Origin: Sesamum alatum
Lineage: Eukaryota; Streptophyta; Magnoliopsida; Lamiales; Pedaliaceae
DNA length: 64,000 nucleotides
NCBI GenBank assembly: GCA_034509735.1
Contig: JACGWO010000001.1
Span: 14,214,854-14,278,853 of the forward strand
Reading direction: 5' to 3'
The stretch's first letter is position 1, and each line of letters begins with the position of its first letter. Shown here one piece after another: positions 23,259 through 34,152 of the stretch. The notes under the pieces are model-generated. The model made no database searches. It was not told where the DNA came from and saw nothing but the letters and a program-made list of their open reading frames with translations. The translations under genes were made by a program, and so were the position numbers.

Positions 23259-24012
23259 GTTGGTTTGGCCCATGACCCATTCGAAAAGGCCCACTCACGG
23301 CCCACATCCCCCACCACCTTGGACGACCCACTCCACCACTTACTGGCCAGCCCACTGTGATCCGTCCAGCCCTTTTGCCTTAGCCCAGCCCATCGCGGCC
23401 CACATCGTCCGACTTATTAAGTCTTGACCTTTGACCTAATTCATTTGGTCTCCTTCCTCTTGTCACCTAGGGTTTCCGCCGCCCCCTCTCTCTGGTTCCT
23501 CTCTCTCACTCTCAAAGGTCAGCCTCTTAGTTTTCTCCCCCGTCTCTCTCATGTTTCCGATGGCTTTTGGTTCTCCCCCTCACGCCAACCTCCGCCTGTG
23601 CTAATCTCATGCCATTGTCGTATAAAAGGTTTGTCTATCCTTTGTATACGACAAGCGAACACAAGTGAAAAAATACCCTCCCTTCCCATCTTCTTCTCCG
23701 ATCTCTCTTTTGGTCTGTTGTGACTGTTTCCCGAGAGGTTTACCCTCTGTGGTATCCTCCTTTGTGTCTGTGTGATTGTCCTTTGTGGACCGTGGACCTT
23801 GTGGTGGTTTGAGTAACCGGTGGTGGGAGCCGGCCTTGCCCGTGGCCGTGAGTTCCCGGATCTTGGCTCCCTGAGCCCCCCTTTAGATATTGATAGGTTA
23901 TTTACAGCTTTGATTTTGTATTAAATCTATAATTTGTAAGTTAAGTTCTATTCGGGTTTGTAATAGTAAATAGGTTTTTTTTTCGTAAACCACTGGTGGC
24001 CCTCCACCAACA
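23259..24012 (+). repeat. 3' LTR of Copia element 1
   Basis: 754 bp, preceded by a purine-rich 'ccaaggtagag' that can serve as polypurine tract. It is a near-identical copy of the 5' LTR and would supply the poly(A) signal. Confidence 0.95.
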
Positions 24013-24450
24013 GGATGCTTCAAGAACGGTGGCCAATCCAGGATGTGTCCGGAGTAGAATCATGAATCCTAGCAATCACCAGACTTGCACTCACCTTCCA
24101 AATTACCACTCTAGTCTAGCATGTTTCAGCAACAGTCGAGCCCACACAGTAAAGAAGTTGCCCACTGATGCATTTCTCCTCGAGAATTCCGTGCATATTC
24201 CAGGCCCCAATTGTAAGGATGTCTTTTGTACAGATCCATCAAAATTCACTTTGATGCAACCTAAGGAAGGAGGATCCCAAGTCTGGGACGTTGGCGTCGA
24301 AGCCACTAATGTAGGAGAGGGAATCTGGCTTTGAAAAGTCTGCAAAACCAATCCATGAACAACATCGTTTCCATAGGTTGTTCAAGCCGCTCCATGCCAT
24401 GTCGTTGATTACGGCTCCCCACATTGCCCAAATTATAACAAAAAAAGTAG
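24013..24450 (-). pseudogene. LINE RNase H N-terminal part
   Basis: The minus-strand frame at 24351-24103 has 'TWDPPSLGCIKVNFDGSVQK', the typical start of the RVT_3 RNase H in plant LINEs ('W.PP..G.IK.NFDG'). The domain continued across the Copia insertion to 17943-17780. Frameshifts separate the pieces. Confidence 0.8.
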
Positions 24451-24454
24451 AGAA

Positions 24455-24716
24455 CTATTGGTTCAAGCTTTGCTGCTTAAGGAGCGACAGCCAATTCCTC
24501 AATATCTGCAGGCACCTGCGAAGATAAGCAACACCGAAAAAAGTTAGAAAGAGGCCAAATTTTCCTAGCAAATGAACAAGAAATGAGAAAATGCAATGCA
24601 TCCTCGTTATCAAAACTAAAATGAGGACAACCCAATGAATGACAACAACCCCGTCGACGTAGGTTTGCAATGGTCGGTAAGGCATTACAGCAAATCCTCC
24701 ATGCAAAAATTTTCAC
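24455..24716 (-). pseudogene. LINE zf-RVT zinc-binding domain
   Basis: 'MKIFAWRICCNALPTIANLR' followed by 'EDALHFLISCSFARKIW' is the zf-RVT domain that lies between reverse transcriptase and RNase H in plant non-LTR elements. The two halves fall in overlapping frames, a sign of a frameshift. Confidence 0.82.
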
Positions 24717-25549
24717 TTTGGGTGTACAATTTGTCCAAATGAATTACCCAAAGAGTTTGATTCCAAGAGACTGTTGGATCTATCATTGTATGATCTGCTC
24801 TCTCCAACTCAACTGTCACATGATAATTACTCCGGACATGAACATCCACCTACTATCAAATGCCATACTCGATGATCTGAAGAGGACAACTACCAAGTGG
24901 TAAGGAGTAAATTAGTTTTGCATCACAGTCCAAAAAAACTTCAGAAAATAAGATCCTAATTCCATCTTAAAGAAGCATGCAAAATGAGATCCTGACTATG
25001 CTAGCACTATCGAGCACTCCTGGAGGAAAGGAACCCCTAAAATGAGTTTTCTATGAAGTCCCCAGGAATCATTTCCAACAGATGATATGTAATTCGCTAG
25101 AAGAAGAAATTTCCATGCCCTAAAGCGCCTGCATGTGTTAAATCTTCCCGAGAACCCAAAATCTTACTACCAAGTGTAAGAGGGATTAGCCCTAACAATG
25201 TATTACGTTGAGAACATGTAGAATGTGGAAATGTAGCATGCTCTCCACAAAGTTAGGCTCAGGCCACTGTCTCGGCTGCTTGATTGATCCTGCCATAATT
25301 GTTTTTGGCAAGAAGGGGGTTGAACTGAAAGAGCGTAACTCACTAAAGGCCTAAGCCCCGCCTCAGAATTGTTCCCCACAGAGAGGAATTTTCAAGAAAA
25401 AGCCCTAATGGATACGTTTAGCTGCCCGACAAACTCTACCAAATGAAGCAATGTAACCATTCCACCTTCGCGTAGCAAATAATTTGGAACCTAAAGCAAC
25501 TCCCATCATATATGTTTTATTGAATTGATTGGATCACAAGAATTTTGAT

Positions 25550-26640
25550 CAATACTCCTCTTCCCCCTTGATTGGCTTGAAGATAATATGTTTTGAGTTC
25601 CATATCTCTTCCAAACGGACGTTTGATTTTATCCAGAATTTATCTTGTAAGAAGGTTTCGCTTAGAATCGACCCACAATTATTGATGGAAGGCCTAAGTA
25701 AGGTAACTTCCCTGTTTCCTCCACTCGGACACCAAGTACACACGCTAGAAATTACGTTCTTGAGATCAAACATTGTTGCTGAAAGCTACGGTTGATTTGC
25801 TCAAGTTAATAACATGTCCCGAAACTTGAGCATAAGTTGCTAGCACACGAGTGATACTCCTGAAATTCCCTATAGAAGCAGGACAAAAAAGTAATTGTAT
25901 CGTCAACAAAAAATAAATGAGAAATAGTAGGAGCATTTGGACAAATCAGAACCCCTTCAAGTCGACCATCCTCCAACTCTGATGAGATAAGACTCCTCAA
26001 CATCTCTGTAAATAACAAGAAAAGATAAGGTGAGAGGGGACACCCCCGACGGAGGCCCCCCTCTGGGGACGAAGAAAACCAAAGTAATTCGCCCATTAAG
26101 CATGAACGAATAAGTACAATCGAAACACACATGAGTATTAGAGAATAAAGTGAGGGTGAAAGGATAAATTAAGCATCACAACTTCCAAAAAGCCCACTCA
26201 AACCCTGTCGTAAGCCTTACTCATGTCAAGTTTAAGAGATGCAAAACTAGCACTACCACGATTTCTTATACGGAGAAAATGATTTAATCCTCAATACATA
26301 CAGAATATTGTTAGAAATCAAACGACCAAGCACAAAAAGCTGACCAGAATGTTGAAATAATAGCATCAAGCATAGGTCCGAAGCCTGTTAGCTATCTTTT
26401 GGACACAAGTTTTTTGTAAACTACATTACACAAACTGATTGGATGGAATTGAGTCATATCTTCTAGATTAGCAGCTTTGGGAATCAGAACAATATTAGTA
26501 TGATTAAACTCAGGAGGCATAGATTGATTATTCAAAACATGTAAAAACTAACTCAATGACGTCAATACCAACTATACACCAAAAACCTCTTGTAATATTA
26601 TAGGAGGAAGACCGTCAGACTCGAGGATTTCAAAGAAGAT
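25550..26640 (-). pseudogene. LINE reverse transcriptase, broken
   Basis: The clearest piece is 26132-25806: 'LRRGCPLSPYLFLLFTEMLR' then 'SHLFFVDDTITF', with the catalytic FVDD at about 25899-25910. Neighbouring frames carry more degraded sequence. The enzyme would copy element RNA at a nicked target; here it is interrupted by stops and frameshifts. Confidence 0.85.
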
Positions 26641-26647
26641 ATATGAG

Positions 26648-27730
26648 CTAAAGAAGAATAGACCTCCTTTGTAGTATAGGTTTCATAAGTAGCTCATTCA
26701 TCTCTGACTCACTTTGGGACTTAACCGGGCGAAGGCGCATCAAGAACCGTGACTGTTGGGCGCTATTAGATCGGAAGAGAGAGCCAAAATATCGCTGCAC
26801 AATGTCTTGAATGTGGGCAGTGTCCTCGTACCATATACTAGCCTCATCTCGTAAGCCCGAAATTGTTTTGCAACATAGGTTGAGAAGCCTTAGCATGAAA
26901 AAGTAGTATTACGATCCCCTGCCAACATCCAATCAGTCTTGACACGTTGCTGCCACTTAATTTCCTCTCGAACAAAACTTGTCTAACTCACAATGAAAGG
27001 CAAATTCAAGTTGCTTAGATGCAGAAGAAATATCACCCATCCGTAAATCAACTATTCACTTTGTATCGTGTAATGTGCCTTGAGGAGAAGTAAAGAGTTT
27101 ACTCCAAGTCATTAGACCAACTTGACAATTTGCTAAGCACTGACTAAACCTGTCCAAGGGTACCACCAGAGTGATGCGAGAACCAACTTAACTCCACCAC
27201 TTCTTTACAAGTGATTCGCGAAGCCCACCAAGCTTCGAAATGGAACCAACCGAGAATGTTTAGGACTGGAGTATAAACTCATATTCCATGTTGAAGATCA
27301 TGGGGTATGGCTAGAGAAAGGACACGACAACGAAGTGGCTCGTGCATCAGGAAAGAGGGACCTCCATTGCAAGTGTGCACACGCACTATCAAGACTCTCG
27401 ACTGTATTAGAGGATTCGCGATGACTCGACCACGTGAAGGCCACGATGGTTGCTCATGAATTACAATGTCAATGTGATGCGAAGAAAAAACTAAAAGTTG
27501 AACAACGACATTTCTACGACAAAACAATGCAAGACCTCCTCATTTGCCTGCGGAATCCGCATGACCACCAAACCATTCAAATTTATGTTTGACATACTCA
27601 ATTCTTAACTGTTTACACTTAGTTTCAGACAAAACAGCAATGGGGATCGAAAGTCTCGAAACAGACGCCCAAGGTGTTGAACTGTCAAGTAACCCCCAAG
27701 TCCTTGACATTTCCAGAAGATCGGATTCAT
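26648..27730 (-). pseudogene. LINE endonuclease region (start of ORF2), broken
   Basis: The ORF2 start is probably the ATG at 27728-27730: 'MNPIFWKCQGLGG' matches the typical 'WN.RGLG' opening of the LINE apurinic endonuclease, followed by 'LGRLFRDFRSPLLFCLKLS'. The frame is lost downstream. 26896-26648 likely belongs to the linker toward reverse transcriptase. Copia element 2 inserted 22 bp upstream of this start codon. Confidence 0.7.
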
Positions 27731-27752
27731 GGCTCCCCGTGTTGACCCGTAG

Positions 27753-28125
27753 TTTAGTATTTTATTGTAGAAAAGGGAAATTGATAGTTGAAGGAATATT
27801 AGTTGATTAGTTTGGGATTTGGAGAACAAGGCTAGTATAGAAGTAAGGTGATCAACAAAAGAAGAATGAGAGCTAAGAGGATTTGGAGAGGAAGCTTAGT
27901 AGCTTTGTATTGCCAAATTTTTCTCTACACTTAATCCACATCCTTCAAGCCTATTTATACTAGTTCATAGAACATTCTTGAAATAGCATTTGTGGTCAAG
28001 ATTTATAGCTTGCTCAATAAGCTTTGAGCATTCTAGAAAATCTAAGATTTTTTTCCTAACTATTGTTTTCTAGAAGATTTCTTCAAATATCTAAGGTATT
28101 ATACTAAACACATTAATTTCTAATA
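27753..28125 (-). repeat. 3' LTR of Copia element 2
   Basis: 373 bp, nearly identical to 32205-32576. On the minus strand it follows the purine tract TTAAGGGGGAG (28126-28136 on +). It starts TATTAG rather than TGTTAG on its own strand. Confidence 0.93.
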
Positions 28126-28284
28126 CTCCCCCTTAATGTGTTTATGTGAGACTCCGATCTTCAGGCGTAGTTCTACGAACTTGTTACGCGCCAGTGCTTT
28201 AGTAAACATATCTGCTAGTTGTTCTTCCGTGCTGCAATACTTGAGTTCAATCTCTCCTCTAGTAGTTGCTTCCCAAAGAGAGTG

Positions 28285-29508
28285 TTACTTGATGTCGATG
28301 TATTTGGTTCTATTATGCTGCACCAGATTTTTTGTTATGGCTATCGCTGACTTGTTATCGCAGTAGATTGTCGTGGGCTCCTTTTGCTTCTCCCCCATGT
28401 CTTTTAGAATCCTTCTAAGCCAAATAGTTTGATTTGCTGTTGCAGCAGCTGTAATGTATTCTGCTTCTGCTGAGTATTGTGCCACGGTAGCTTGTTTCTT
28501 GGAAGCCCATGAGAATATTCCTGAGCCAAGTGAGAAGGTATAGTCTGATGTGCTTTTCATGTCGTCAGCTGATCCTGCCCAATCACTATTTGTGTATCCA
28601 ACCAACTTCGCATCATTGGTGGACCTGTACCATATTCCAAAAATCTTGCGTTCCTCGTAAGTATCTTAGAATTCTTTTTGCTGCTCCATAGTGTACTTGG
28701 CTAGGACTCTTCATAAATCTTGATAGTAGACTTGTGGCGAACATAATATCCGGTCTTGTGGCAGTTAGATATAGTAGGCTTCCAATCAGACTTCTGTAGA
28801 TGGAGCCATCGGCCTTTTCTGCTCCGTCTTCTTTCTTGTACTTTTCACCGGTGACCAAAGGAGTAGTAACTGTCTTGCAGGTTTCCATTTTGAACTTCTT
28901 AAGTAGAGTCTCTGTGTACTTCTTTTGACATATAAATATTCTCTCTTTCTCTTGATTTATCTCAATTTCGAGAAAGAAATGCATTAGGCCAAGGTCACTC
29001 ATCTCGAATGTCTTCATCATGTCTTCTTTGAAATCTCGAATCAACTTCTCATTGTTTCCTGTATATATGAGATCATCTACATATAAGGAAACAATTAGTG
29101 TATCGTTACCTTGGCTCTTTATGTAGAGAGTAGGCTCGCTCAGGCTCCTCTGAAATCCTCGATCCATGAAGTAGTTATCTATTCTGCTGTACCAGGCTCT
29201 TGGCGCTTGTTTGAGCCATAAAGTGCTTTCTTCAACCTCAAGACTTTTCCTTCATGGCCTTTTGCAACGTATCCTTGAGGTTGTTCCACATAAATTTCTT
29301 CATTGATATAGCCATTTAGAAATGCAGACTTGACGTCCATTTGGTATATTTTCCACTTCTTTTTTGCTGTTATAGCAACAAGAGCTCTTATTGTATCTAA
29401 ACGAGCTACTGGAGCAAAGGTTTCAGTGTAGTCAATACCTGGAAGTTGAGAATATCCTTTTGCTACCAGTCGAGCCTTGTGCTTCTGTATAGATCCATCT
29501 GCATTCAA
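28285..29508 (-). pseudogene. Copia 2 reverse transcriptase and RNase H
   Basis: 29508-29179 opens with '[20 protein letters not shown]' and '[20 protein letters not shown]'. A one-base loss near 29195 shifts the frame. 29167-28613 holds the catalytic YVDD (about 29072-29083) and 'GSLLYLTATRPDIMFATSLL'. A second shift near 28610 leads to RNase H, with 'GYTNSDWAGSADDMKSTSDY' and 'QYSAEAEYITAAATANQTIW'. Motifs are intact apart from the two frameshifts. Confidence 0.92.
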
Positions 29509-29559
29509 CTTTGTCTTATAGATTCACTTTACTCCTATTACTTCTTTGTCTTTCGATCT

Positions 29560-30620
29560 GTCTACGAGCTCCCATGTCTTGTTCTTTTTGATCATCTTGA
29601 CTTCTTTTTCCATTGCTTGGACCCATACTTCAATGTTTTGCAGCGGCCTCAAAATTCTCTGGTTCCAGCATGATGAAGTTGCATGTTTCATATATATCAC
29701 TTAGAAGCTTTGTTCTTCTTGGTGGAGTTTCTTCCTCAGTCTCTTCTGTTTGAGATGGCCTTCTGGGCGATCCTGGTGCGTGATGATCCATCATCTCCAT
29801 CTCTGTTTTGGTCTGTGCCTTCTTCTTGTTGTTGTTGTGGAGGTGTCTCCTTAGGAATCATTACAGTTTGTCTTTCTATTTTCTTTTCATCCCAGTTCCA
29901 CATAGGATCTTCATTGAACTCAACATCTCTGCTGATGATTAGTTTCTTGGTTTTTAGGTTGTAGATTTTGTAGCCTTTTGATTGTGTGTTGTAGCCGAGG
30001 AAGATGCCTTTTTCTGTTTTCTCCTCCAGCTTGTGTCTTTTTTCTGACGGAATATGCACGTAGCAGATACTGCCAAATACTCTAAGATGTTTGGCTGAAG
30101 GTTTCTTTCCGCTCCACGCTTCTATCGGTGTCATGTTCTGAACAGCTTTAGTGGGACACCTGTTTAGTAGATAGACTGCAGTATAGACTGCTTCTGCCCA
30201 AAAAGCTTTTGGCAAGTGCTTCTCTTCCAGCATCGATCTTGCCATTTCCATGACGGTTCTGTTCTTTCTTTCTGAGACTCTGTTTTGTTGAGGATTATAA
30301 CTGACAGTAGTTTGATGTTCGATCCCCTCTTCTTCGCAAAAGTTGTCAAACTCTGAGTTGTTGTATTCTTTTCCTCGATCACTTCTGATGACTTTTATGC
30401 TTCGGCCACTTTGGTTCTCCACAAGATTTTTGTACTTCTTGAAAATTTTAAAGACTTCAGACTTTTCCCGCATGAAGTATACCCAGGTCATTCTGGAGTA
30501 GTCATCGATAAATAGGATGAAATATCTGTTTTGCTCATGTGATGGAGTTCTCATCGGTTCGCAGACGTCCGTATGAATGAGTCCAATACTGCTTTAGCTC
30601 TCCAGGAGGTTCCTGAAGGG
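29560..30620 (-). pseudogene. Copia 2 integrase
   Basis: The frame 30554-29736 carries the DDE core: first Asp in 'FILFIDDYSRMTWVYFM', second in 'IRSDRGKEYNN', Glu in 'QQNRVSERKNRTVMEMARSM'. The C-terminal part has 'AKHLRVFGSICYVH' and 'KGIFLGYNTQSKGYKIYN'. Integrase joins element DNA to the chromosome. A break near 30560-30670 separates it from the zinc-binding region, and another follows near 29730. Confidence 0.92.
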
Positions 30621-30676
30621 AATGGCTTCTTGTGTTGTTTCCCTTATAGACAGGCCTCACAAGCTCCCTCGACAGC

Positions 30677-31858
30677 TTAGATTTGTGGTAAGTCTGTCAT
30701 CATTTTCTTCTGATGTAGCGTTTTTAAGCCTTGAAAATTGAAGTGGCCTAGCCTCCGGTGCCATAGCCATGACTGATCCTCCTGGGTTTTTATAGTTGTG
30801 TCGCCCAGATATTGGAGTTGTACTGGGAAGCATTTGTGCTCCTTCATCCTTACTTTAGCAATTATAAGAGTTTTATCTTTATTGTCATAAATAGTGCACG
30901 AATCTCCTCCAAAGTGTAGAGTATATCCTTTCTCCATCATCTGGCCAACACTGAACAAATTTGTTCTGAGGTCAGGGATGTACATAACATCATTAATGAT
31001 GCGTGTACCTTTTCTTGTGTTGATAGCTACTGATCCTTTTCCCTCGACCTTTACAATGTGGTTGTCCCCGAGTTTAACGTTTGTCTTGTATGACTCGTCT
31101 AATTTTTGAAAAGCTCCTTTGTTGTATGCCATATGGTTGCTAGCAGCGCTATCAATATACCAAGTAGCATCTCCTGCTTCGGCTACTGAGTTGCATGTGA
31201 AGAATAATTGATCACTGCTAGGATTTTCTTCAATGCAATTAGCTTGATGATTCCCTTTGAGCCTACAGTCTTTTTCGACGTGTCCAAACCTTTTGCAATT
31301 TCGATATTGTGGCTTCCCATGGAAGTAACAATCCTTCTCAAGGTGATTTGTTCTTTTACAAATACGACATGTCATGTATTTTCCTTTATTCTGCTTCTTC
31401 TTGTCTCCCATTGTGCTTTTAAAATTTTCTTCTTTTCTATTGGAATTCAGAGACCTCATATTTAATTTAGACTGAAAAGCATTTTCAAGGGAATTTTCTT
31501 CTCGTCTACTTCGCCTTTTCTCGTATGCCTCAAGTGACCTAACTAACTCGGTGATAGTTAGTGTGGTGATATTCTTTGTTTCTTCAATAGTTGTTACTAT
31601 TGGGTCATACTTTTTAGTGACACTTATGAGCAATTTTTCTACGACCTTTTTTTCTGGTATATCCTCCCCATAGGCTTTTAGTTGATTCACCAATTCATGT
31701 ACTTTTGTATAATATTCATAAATAGTCTCAGAATCCTTCATTTTCATATTTTCAAAGTCTCTTCTACGAGTTTGAAGGTTTAATGATACGCACCTTGGCA
31801 CTGCCTTGATATTCCTTCTGCAAAATGCTCCATGCTTCTTTTGCCGATGTAGCAACAT
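30677..31858 (-). pseudogene. Copia 2 gag C-terminus, protease, pre-integrase region
   Basis: A 393-codon open frame. It has a UBN2-type gag segment ('ETIYEYYTKVHELVNQLKAY'), a zinc knuckle 'CRICKRTNHLEKDCYF' and a second degenerate knuckle 'YRNCKRFGHVEKDC'. The aspartic protease site is 'WYIDSAASNHM', with DSA in place of DSG/DTG. It ends in the integrase zinc-binding motif 'LWHRRLGHFNFQGLKTL'. The join to the N-terminal gag (32042-31764) is a frameshift. Confidence 0.92.
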
Positions 31859-32075
31859 TAATTCTTGGAAAAATATGGTTTGCCATTGCTGTTTGGATGT
31901 AATATAGAGCCTTCGAATCCTTTGCCTTCTTATTCTCCAATTTACCTTTCTCTGTCGATGACGAAGTGGAACTGTCTTCCGGCAGAGTAACCCCTTCTTC
32001 TACTATCTCCCACAGTTTTTTAGATTGAAAATAAGTTTTCATTTTAATGGTTCAATAGTCATAGTTTTGGCGGGA
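31764..32075 (-). pseudogene. Copia 2 gag N-terminus
   Basis: The frame 32042-31764 reads 'MKTYFQSKKLWEIVEEGVTL' then 'DSKALYYIQTAMANHIFPRI', a standard Copia gag N-terminal half. The original start lies a little upstream: an ATG near 32063 is followed by a stop within eight codons, so the first exon-like part is shifted or deleted. Confidence 0.85.
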
Positions 32076-32190
32076 GAAAATGGGGACAGAAATTTGTTTG
32101 GCTAACGAGGACATGGTGGTTGGACAATAGAACTAGTGTGATGAGAAAGTATTTAAGATAAGAGTACACGCCCAGTATATGACCGGACGT

Positions 32191-32203
32191 GGCTCTGATA
32201 CCA
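32191..32203 (-). other. Copia 2 primer-binding site
   Basis: GGCTCTGATACCA on +, that is TGGTATCAGAGCC on the element strand, one base inside the 5' LTR. Confidence 0.93.
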
Positions 32204-32204
32204 C

Positions 32205-32576
32205 TGTTAGTATTTTATTGTAGAAAGGGGATTGATAGTGAAGGAATATTAGTTTGATTAGTTTGGGATTTGGAGAACAAGGCTAGTATAGAAGGTAAGG
32301 TGATCAACAAAAGAAGAATGAGAGCTAAGAGGATTTGGAGAGGAAGCTTAGTAGCTTTGTATTGCCAAATTTTTCTCTACACTTAATCCACATCCTTCAA
32401 GCCTATTTATACTAGTTCATAGAACATTCTTGAAATAGCATTTGTGGTCAAGATTTATAGCTTGCTCAATAAGCTTTGAGCATTCTAGAAAATCTAAGAT
32501 TTTTTCCTAACTATTGTTTTCTAGAAGATTTCTTCAAATATCTAAGGTATTATACTAAACACATTAATTTCTAATA
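32205..32576 (-). repeat. 5' LTR of Copia element 2
   Basis: 372 bp, matching 27753-28125 with a few small indels. The motif 'gcctatttatactagttc' near 32400 recurs in both LTRs and could hold the LTR promoter (TATAAATA on the minus strand). Confidence 0.93.
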
Positions 32577-32799
32577 CGTAGCCTCTGCCGATAAAAGAGA
32601 AGATGATGTGGTAGGCCTTTATGTGATCCTCTTATGGGAAGAAACCCGCATTATTCCTACACATTGTTTGCGTTTACGACCAGTAATACCACGGCCTCTA
32701 GAGGGTGGGTGACCCCGATGTCCACCTCAAAAAATAAAATCGGGATTAAAACTGTTGTAGAGAAGATAAAGAAGGAGATGCCGAACCCAACGGAACTGT

Positions 32800-33760
32800 T
32801 ATAAGGGTGTTCGCATCCGTTTCATGAATGTGTTGTAGCTGATGAGTTGGTGTTTCCGGAATACTGGGAGAAACCACAGACGCGCCGACCCCTTCCGTAG
32901 GCCCGGTAGAAATGAGAAACCAGTTAAGGAAGCCACAAGATGCGGATCAGAAGAACCGAAGGACCGAAAGCCCCCAAAAAATCTTGCCCACACAGAGAAC
33001 TAGACCGGCGAACAAATGAACAAGCCCCTCCAAAACCCCCAAATCCCAACAAGGAGGAGGAACCATGAGAACGGGGCTCGGAACGCAGCCAAGGGCCATA
33101 TTGCGTGTTGGACCCTAGATCAACAAAGTCGGCCACATATTGATTCACATTACTGTTGGGAATGACCAATAATCCCACAAAGAAGTAAAAAAGTCCCCGA
33201 ACGCTCATAAGTAAACGAAAGAGTAGTAGCCCTGCATTCTTTGTGCGAAGTTTAGTGGCACGAAGTAGCGGCTTACGGACATCCAAGGAAACCCGAAACT
33301 TGAAGAAAGAAGATAATGTAGAAGAACTGCTGTTTAAATGCACATCCTTTACCATGCCCCACAAACGACCAATAGAATGAGCAAGATCTACAGAAATTTG
33401 AGTTATAGGTACTCCATGCACACAAACACTGAAATCATTAAAATTGAGTTCCACAGAGAGAGGGTCATCATCCAGACCAATTTCCCCAAAAATAATCAGA
33501 TGGTTCTCAAAGTTCCAAGGGCCACCCTCCAAAACCCGATTCTTGTCAATTCGATGGTTGAAACTGAGGAGAAAACGATCCGTACTAAGGCGAGACAAAT
33601 CCATGCCCTTCCCCGGATTGACAGCCCGCAACACAGTGGTACATAAAGCAGCAAAATTGAAGACTTCCTGATTAAAATACGTCCAACCAAAGTCAGAGCA
33701 CGATCAACCAAAATGTGATACTGTGACACCATGTTCTTTCTCCACAATAAAAGACAAAGT
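32800..33760 (-). pseudogene. LINE ORF1 with DUF4283 domain
   Basis: The frame 33634-32924 starts with 'NPGKGMDLSRLSTDRFLLSF' and 'KNRVLEGGPWNFENHLIIFG', the DUF4283 signature of plant LINE ORF1 proteins. It continues with 'VHGVPITQISVDLAHSIGRL'. Further on, 'QYGPWLRSEPR' resembles the segment that follows the zinc knuckle in this family; the knuckle itself is not recognisable. ORF1 binds element RNA. The N-terminus is in another frame (33747-33496), so it is broken. Confidence 0.8.
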
Positions 33761-34138
33761 ACGTCGCATTCGTTCGATCTCCCGATTCATAGAGCACAAT
33801 AGACCTTAGTGCCAACTCAGCCCCAGCCAGAAGTTCGTAGTGAATCCAAAGGATGAACAAGCACCAGAAACGAAATCCACGGAAGCGACCTAAGACCCAA
33901 GAAAGAAATGAGTAACGACAATAAAACAAACAAAATATAAGGAAAACGCAAGACCAGAGGGACAGAGGATGAAGGATTCTGGTGAGAGACGCCGCCCGCA
34001 GAGGCTACAACCGCCGGCGGACAAAAGGGAATAATTGCTAAAAACTGCTAAGAAACTGAAACACAGAACCTAAAACCGAAAAAAACTCCCCATTAGGAGA
34101 GAGAATCACACTCAAACGAGAGAGAATCCTGATTGACC

Positions 34139-34152
34139 TAACCAACATATCT
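34139..34152. repeat. Target-site copy 3 of 3 (TAACCAACATATCT)
   Basis: Right-hand target duplication of the LINE, identical to 17503-17516 and 17728-17741. Confidence 0.88.

Larger units (their letters stand above)
17944..24012 (+). mobile_element. Full-length Copia LTR retrotransposon
   Basis: Two LTRs (17944-18703 and 23259-24012) both begin TGTTGGTTTGG and end CCAACA. The 5-bp target duplication GGATG lies at 17939-17943 and 24013-24017. A Met-tRNA PBS follows the 5' LTR. Coding order is gag, protease, integrase, reverse transcriptase, RNase H, which defines Copia. The LTRs differ at only about a dozen places, mostly single-base indels, so insertion is recent, yet gag-pol has many frameshifts. 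It sits inside the LINE RNase H region. Confidence 0.95.
27753..32576 (-). mobile_element. Full-length Copia LTR retrotransposon 2
   Basis: It is flanked by CGTAG at 27748-27752 and 32577-32581. LTRs are 27753-28125 and 32205-32576. A PBS (GGCTCTGATACCA on +) lies at 32191-32203. Coding order on the minus strand is gag, protease, integrase, reverse transcriptase, RNase H. Frames are long with few breaks, so decay is mild. The element is 4.8 kb and sits just upstream of the LINE ORF2 start. Confidence 0.94.
17742..34138 (-). mobile_element. Full-length L1-type LINE split by two Copia elements
   Basis: The target duplication is TAACCAACATATCT at 17728-17741 and 34139-34152. The 3' tail is the T-rich run at 17742-17755. 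Removing the two Copia insertions with their 5-bp duplications leaves about 5.5 kb. In minus-strand order it carries ORF1 with DUF4283 (about 33750-32800), endonuclease (27730-26650), reverse transcriptase (26640-25550), zf-RVT (24716-24455) and RNase H (24450-24013, then 17943-17780). That is the standard order of plant L1 LINEs. All frames are broken. Confidence 0.85.
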
